From NCBI GenBank assembly GCA_022560025.1, contig JAFISE010000005.1, positions 310,001-374,000 of the forward strand: a stretch of DNA of 64,000 nucleotides, given 5' to 3'. The DNA is from Stagonosporopsis chrysanthemi. Lineage: Eukaryota > Ascomycota > Dothideomycetes > Pleosporales > Didymellaceae. The position numbers were made by a program, and so were the translations under genes. Under the pieces are notes generated by a model, which worked only from the letters and a program-made list of their open reading frames with translations, was not told the DNA's origin and ran no database searches. Shown in pieces: positions 62,892 through 64,000 of the stretch. How positions within the stretch are numbered: position 1 is the first letter of the stretch; each line of letters begins with the position of its first letter.

Positions 62892-64000
62892 GCTCTTCTG
62901 AACTCCTTTCCAGCATCTCCTGCGTTTGTGGTGGCTGTTGTGGTTGCCGTCAAGGCCGGGATGTACTTTTGCTGTTTCTGTGGCTATTTCGCGCCCAGAA
63001 CAGTTGCCAGTATACCTTTTTTTTCTTGCAAGTCTAGACCCTATTCCAGTAAATCTTCTGCTTCCTGAAACTTCTTTTTTTTGTCCTGCAAGTGTTGTTG
63101 TGGCTGTTGTGTTGTTATATTGCGTAAGAGTGCATCTTTCGCGTATTGTTTAAGTTCATGTCACATTGATTTCAAGCGCAGTTGCCGCAATTCCTTTCTC
63201 TTCTTTGCTTGTGGGTATATAATCTTGCTGATTCAGATTCCTAACGAATGGAGCATCGCGTGGTCAGGTTTATGTTACTGCTCTGCAATTGGATACTGTG
63301 CTGTTACTGTAACGCTAAGTCCGCTCCCAGAGACCACCGCTTTTCTTCGTCATCCCTACATTCATTACATATCACTCAGCAGGCTTGCAAATGGTTGTCA
63401 GTCCTGAAACATGAACCGCTCGAACCGAGCCGCAATGCCGTTTCACATGCTGTACCCGCCGAGCCTCTTGATCGGCCCCCACTGAAACAGACCTGAGTCA
63501 CTAATCGAGCTCTGCCGGGTCTGTCTTAGGTATACCACTAATGCGCGTTACTCTTGTGGTCTCGGCATTGCACCTTCGACACAGCTTGACCCAGCCAAGT
63601 AGTACGATCCTCAATATTAACACAAAATTGACCTTCGGCATTCGGGTCGCCGGCGGCAGTGAGTCACCGGCGACGCAAATTTCTAGTAGCAGCGCAGTTT
63701 CGGTACATCGGATGTTCAAGTTGGTCTCCACCGTGTGGTTGCTAAGATGAAGATTTGTGGTGTATAAGAAGGGGGGACTTCATCGAAAGCATGACAGGAC
63801 ACCTGGCGTACTGTTCGCTCTTCTCCCAACTTCATAGCGAAGCGCTGTTAAACTCTCGGCTCTGGTAAAAGAACCTCTGCTACGACACTCTGTCCCCAAG
63901 GAACCTCTGCTTCTGCACTTTATACCGGCCGTGGAAAGATCAGTACAAGGAGCAGGCTGTATTCCAGCTTGGTCTGCTGCGTATAAGCGCCAATGTAATT
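62892..64000. other. Terminal intergenic sequence
   Basis: No gene was recognised up to the window edge. TTTTTT/TGTTGTGGCTGTTGT words repeat near 62930 and 63095. A TATA-like TATATAATC is near 63217, and a duplicated GGAACCTCTGCT word lies near 63870 and 63900. This could be upstream of a gene beyond the window. Confidence 0.35.

Noticed and set aside
1..64000. CRISPR array, prokaryotic operons, riboswitches
   Set aside because: Spliceosomal introns, long intergenic regions and eukaryotic gene families show this is fungal nuclear DNA; no repeat-spacer pattern was seen.

Overview
The window is nuclear DNA of a filamentous ascomycete (Pezizomycotina, perhaps Dothideomycetes; the class-level guess is weak). 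The signs are compact protein genes with short GT-AG introns, mostly 45-55 bp, and a gene set typical of moulds: an EDC4-like decapping scaffold, a YAT2/FacC-type carnitine acetyltransferase, PMT2, a Chs7-like chaperone, sugar-porter and DHA2 transporters, and an intron-containing tRNA-Arg. Genes lie on both strands with no operon logic. I assembled most exon structures by hand from splice signals, reading frame and family conservation.

Layout. 0.7-16.4 kb: EDC4-like WD40 protein, a membrane-anchored short-chain dehydrogenase, a Rad57-like recombinase, carnitine acetyltransferase, a low-complexity basic/acidic protein and RNase H2 catalytic subunit. 16.9-25.3 kb: PMT2 mannosyltransferase, a sugar transporter with a long N-terminal tail and a Chs7-like chitin synthase chaperone. 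25.9-32.8 kb: the transcription and RNA group Ssl1 (TFIIH), Spn1/Iws1 and Pcf11. 32.8-35.5 kb: an A+T-richer stretch without recognisable genes. 35.5-49.6 kb: Aim32-like thioredoxin-fold protein, a small secreted GPI-like protein, an Mtq1/HemK-type methyltransferase, a fungal protein with a duplicated domain, a membrane protein, a Cyc2-like flavoprotein, a DHA2 transporter and a second sugar porter. 49.6-52.9 kb: gene-poor. 52.9-57.9 kb: secreted aspartic protease, Mak16 and the mitochondrial tRNA-modification GTPase Mss1. 58.5-58.9 kb: a row of four tiny reading frames on the minus strand. 58.9-64 kb: gene-poor apart from tRNA-Arg(ACG).

The most unusual observation is at 58,542-58,853. Four consecutive minus-strand ORFs of 7, 7, 8 and 8 codons encode nearly the same peptide (MGRGGYN, MGRDGYN, MAGRGGYN, MAGRGGYN). 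Each has its own ATG in a reasonable context and its own stop, and the codons differ at synonymous positions. A TATA-like box lies about 100 bp upstream of the first. This looks like a fungal tandem micropeptide transcript, similar in layout to insect tarsal-less/pri. Other notable points are an 8-nt microexon in the Chs7-like gene, a 19-nt terminal exon that supplies the essential FCVGK motif of Mss1, a 10-nt first coding exon in MAK16, an alternative C-terminus for the carnitine acetyltransferase, and several microsatellite and minisatellite blocks.
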